DNA of 5,061 nt from Thermoplasmata archaeon (GTDB lineage Archaea > Thermoplasmatota > Thermoplasmata > Lutacidiplasmatales > UBA184): the NCBI GenBank assembly GCA_030039525.1, contig JASHVI010000170.1, forward strand, positions 1 through 5,061. The letters are read 5' to 3'. Positions 4,182 through 5,061 of the stretch are shown here, in pieces. The position numbers and the translations under genes are program-made. The notes under the pieces are model-generated. The model did no database searches. It was given only the letters and a program-made list of their open reading frames with translations, and had not been told where the DNA came from. Position 1 is the first letter of the stretch. Each line of letters begins with the position of its first letter.

Positions 4182-5061
4182 ATGGCGAACAAGCCCCACC
4201 TCAACATCGTGTTCATCGGCCACGTCGACCACGGGAAGTCCACGACGGTCGGCCGGCTCCTGCTCGACACCGGCTACATCCGCCAGGAGGAGATCGACAA
4301 GTTCCGCGCCGAGGCCGAGTCGAAGGGCAAGGCGACCTTCGAGTTCGCCTGGGTGATGGACGACCTCAAGGAGGAGCGGGAGCGCGGCGTCACCATCGAC
4401 ATCGCGCACCGCCGGTTTGACACCCAGAAGTACTACTTCACCATCATCGACGCGCCCGGCCACCGCGACTTCGTCAAGAACATGATCACCGGGACGAGCC
4501 AGGCCGACGCGGCCGTGCTCGTCTGCTCCGCCGCCGAGGGGATCCAGGAGCAGACCCGGGAGCACATCTTCCTCTCCCGGACGCTCGGGGTCCAGCAGCT
4601 GATCTGCGCGGTCAACAAGATGGACCGCCAGGAGGTCAACTACTCCGAGAAGAAGTACGAGGAGATCAAGGAGGAGCTGACGAAGCTCCTCAAGAACGTC
4701 GGCTTCAAGGTCGACCAGCAGGTCGTCTTCGTCCCGATCTCCGCCTTCAAGGACGACAACATCAACAAGGCCTCCCCGAACATGGCCTGGTTCAAGGGAC
4801 CGACCCTCCTGCAGGCCCTCGACAACCTGAAGGTCCCCGAGAAGCCGACCGACAAGCCGCTCCGCCTCCCGGTCCAGGACGTCTACACGATCACCGGGAT
4901 CGGCACGGTGCCGGTGGGCCGCGTGGAGACCGGGCGGCTCAAGGTCGGGGACAAGATCATCTTCCTCCCGGGCGGGAAGTCCGGCGAGGTGAAGACCATC
5001 GAGATGCACCACGAGGCCGTCCAGGAGGCGATCCCGGGCGACAACGTCGGCTTCAACGTCC
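4182..5061 (+). CDS. tuf: Archaeal translation elongation factor 1A (aEF1A), 3' end missing
   Basis: This GTPase delivers aminoacyl-tRNA to the ribosomal A site. About 293 residues are present, out of roughly 425 usual for the family; the window edge cuts the gene within domain 2. The G domain is complete: G1 GHVDHGKS at 13-20, G2 threonine T71 in ERGVTID, G3 DAPGH at 90-94, G4 NKMD at 145-148 and G5 SAF at 187-189. The insertion from about 36 to 65 (FRAEAESKGKATFEFAWVMDDLKEER) is the archaeal and eukaryotic form and is absent from bacterial EF-Tu. Domain 2 begins near DKPLRLPVQDVYTITGIGTVPVGRVETG. The start MANKPHLNIVFIGHVDHGK is the standard N-terminus. Nearly all codons end in G or C, as expected for a strongly expressed gene in a GC-rich genome. 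It follows the ACT gene by 27 bp but has its own TATA-like box. Confidence 0.97.
   Translation, partial: MANKPHLNIVFIGHVDHGKSTTVGRLLLDTGYIRQEEIDKFRAEAESKGKATFEFAWVMDDLKEERERGVTIDIAHRRFDTQKYYFTIIDAPGHRDFVKNMITGTSQADAAVLVCSAAEGIQEQTREHIFLSRTLGVQQLICAVNKMDRQEVNYSEKKYEEIKEELTKLLKNVGFKVDQQVVFVPISAFKDDNINKASPNMAWFKGPTLLQALDNLKVPEKPTDKPLRLPVQDVYTITGIGTVPVGRVETGRLKVGDKIIFLPGGKSGEVKTIEMHHEAVQEAIPGDNVGFNV

Noticed and set aside
3432..5012. Long open frame on the minus strand opposite the ACT gene and aEF1A
   Set aside because: It is low-complexity leucine/aspartate/glutamate/arginine-rich sequence antisense to aEF1A, whose motifs are unmistakable.

Overview
The window looks like a piece of a high-GC archaeal chromosome, most likely Thermoplasmatota-like or another euryarchaeal-type lineage. 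Three things support this: an archaeal elongation factor 1A gene, a TrpB2-type tryptophan synthase beta paralogue beside an archaeal-type ACT-domain protein, and AT-rich TATA-like boxes about 27-30 bases upstream of start codons. Those boxes stand out in otherwise very GC-rich DNA and fit leaderless or near-leaderless archaeal transcription. The lineage is an inference from family resemblance; no phylogeny was run.

Layout, left to right. (1) 1-107 is a short flank with no gene I can assign. (2) 108-1260 is a complete-looking insertion sequence of 1153 bp. Its imperfect terminal inverted repeats start with TGT and match at 22 of 27 positions. It encodes one DDE transposase (243-1193, +), IS481-like. 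(3) 1284-1901 (-) is a small class I SAM-dependent methyltransferase with its own TATA-like box; the IS sits 23 bp beyond its stop codon. (4) 1986-3332 (-) is trpB2, followed by a perfect 8-bp stem-loop just after its stop. (5) A short divergent promoter region, about 3333-3428, carries one near-symmetric TATA-like element, a small hairpin and a pair of TGWCACAAT repeats. (6) 3429-4154 (+) is an ACT-domain protein, probably a regulator of amino-acid metabolism. (7) 4182-5061 (+) is the N-terminal two thirds of aEF1A (tuf), cut by the window edge; its TATA-like box overlaps the stop codon of the ACT gene.

How they work together: TrpB2 makes tryptophan from serine (or an activated serine) and indole. 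The divergent ACT gene could sense an amino acid and is a natural candidate regulator or partner, but only position supports this. The methyltransferase follows trpB2 on the same strand but appears to have its own promoter. aEF1A is a housekeeping translation factor. The IS is the only mobile component. I do not see CRISPR arrays, defence genes, tRNAs, rRNAs or an obviously new multi-gene system; the more unusual signals are the small regulatory arrangements between genes and the IS structure.
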